NCBI RefSeq assembly: GCF_023078275.1
Contig: NC_062990.1
Coordinates: 16,507,549 to 16,571,548 of the forward strand
Length of the DNA stretch: 64,000 nucleotides
Direction of reading: 5' to 3'
Origin: Leguminivora glycinivorella
Taxonomy: Eukaryota > Arthropoda > Insecta > Lepidoptera > Tortricidae
Of the stretch, positions 62,823 through 64,000 are shown piece by piece; position 1 is the stretch's first letter; the number at the start of each line of letters is the position of its first letter. A model generated the notes under the pieces. The model saw nothing but the letters and a program-made list of their open reading frames with translations, made no database searches and was not told the origin of the DNA. The position numbers and the translations under genes were made by a program.

Positions 62823-64000
62823 ACAAAATATTTTTTGACGCTAAGAAATAGACTAAGTCATTTAAATTATGAATAACTCATGACTTGTACAAGAACAAAA
62901 CATAAAATATATTTAACAAAATAATAAACTACCATTCAGTAAGTAGGTATTCAAAAATCAAACAATATTTTTATGCATACATTAACACGTCTTAATGTAA
63001 TTAGTAATTATAAAAAAATAGTAGCTTATATTAGATTTTTATATAAACACGTAGGTACTTGTAAAGAATGTTTGCAAATTATAATAACGAACATGTATAT
63101 TCATAACTTAAAATGTTCAATTTCGTACTGAATTTACCATTCATGTGCAAAAATATACTAATGGACTAAGTCATAACTTATTCAAACATAAATTAATATT
63201 AACAGTTATATTTTACAATATAGTGTCATGGTACTTATACACCAAAAACGAACAATTTATGACCCGAATATAATTTAACAATAATGACTTATGTTTTATA
63301 ACACGGGTCGTAGCATAAAACAACGAATAAAATATCATTTTGCAATAATCATTCAAGTCTCATAGTGGGTAACTATGTCATTTTTTACGTTTTGCAAGAA
63401 TGAGTCAAGTGTAAAAAAATCGTTGAGTCAACCCTCATAACACATTATTGTAATTTAAATATGTCTTCTGCCAATTACTATAATAAGTTAAGGTTCTTGA
63501 CACATTAATGCAAAACAGGCAACACGCGATAAAGGATTTGTGTTAACCTATTTTTTTACTTTTGGGATAGTAAAAATTTTCAAAATGAAAAGGTCATTTT
63601 TGCAAATAGAAGTTTAAAAATCCAGCTATAACATGGCATTAAAATCTCATTTTTTTAGTTTTTGTGGGTTGACACATTATTGCTTATCACCATCCATTTG
63701 TCAAATCACACCATACCACGCATTTGTGATGTAAAAACAAAAACATAATTATTATGTGTCTTTTTAGTTTTTGTATAATTCTTTTTTGTATTTTTATACC
63801 ATATTTAAACGTATTTTTACATAAAACGCACATGTTATTCTGCTATACTGGCACTTTAAAAGAGTTTTAACGTTTTTTTGTTCTAAAAGCCTACATTTTT
63901 AAAAGGTTTTACTTCTCATTTTTTGACATCTATCAATGAGGATAGTGGGACTATTATCCATAATGGCATCTACGCCGTTCAAAAGGCCTGTTGTACTGAG
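62823..64000. other. no recognisable feature
   Basis: AT-rich DNA up to the window edge. No ORF, repeat family or inverted repeat was recognised. Confidence 0.45.

Overview
This window is AT-rich nuclear DNA of an insect, most probably a moth or butterfly (Lepidoptera). The evidence is the repeat content: two tRNA-derived SINE families of lepidopteran type, RTE-type LINE 3' ends, an R1-clade LINE, piggyBac-, mariner-, Harbinger- and hAT-like elements, and many palindromic MITEs. The species assignment is inference. No intact host gene could be supported. The only host-like candidates are a degenerate fragment resembling a TruA-type tRNA pseudouridine synthase (about 24.7-24.9 kb) and a 74-codon membrane-type small ORF (41.6-41.9 kb).

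Layout. At 0.4-9.8 kb there is a four-level nest. A SINE copy is split by a hAT transposon with an 8-bp duplication (CACCTAAC). The hAT holds two Harbinger-like elements in tandem. The first Harbinger terminal repeat is split by a Copia LTR retrotransposon with a 5-bp duplication (GTTTA). A 104-bp palindromic MITE sits in the same Harbinger copy. At 12.15-15.29 kb lies a foldback-like element made of about 25 copies of a 100-bp unit, 13 in one orientation and 12 in the other. At 15.6-18.76 kb is a largely non-coding LTR retrotransposon on the minus strand. From 20 to 43 kb there is a mosaic of SINEs, LINE 3' fragments and MITEs with recognisable target duplications (TTAA, TA, TTA).

At 44.03-51.97 kb is a full-length R1-clade non-LTR retrotransposon. 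It has a 2.3-kb 5' UTR, an ORF1 with three zinc knuckles, an ORF2 with endonuclease, reverse transcriptase, RNase H and a C-terminal zinc motif, a 66-nt poly(A) and a 13-bp target duplication. It is inserted in a SINE beside a (GGTAA)n tract. From 52 to 59 kb there are more nested retroposons and a duplicated segment of at least 600 bp. At 60.55-62.82 kb is a young minus-strand non-autonomous LTR element with nearly identical 811-bp LTRs and a truncated gag.

How the parts relate. The coding capacity belongs to selfish elements. The Copia element keeps protease, reverse transcriptase and RNase H but lacks the integrase catalytic core. The gypsy-like and foldback elements would need enzymes supplied in trans. 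The R1-clade LINE is the only element here that looks autonomous. A recurrent GCGCCATCTAG motif, present twice in each gypsy LTR and in several other repeats, fits the core CTCF consensus and is the most interesting possible regulatory signal.
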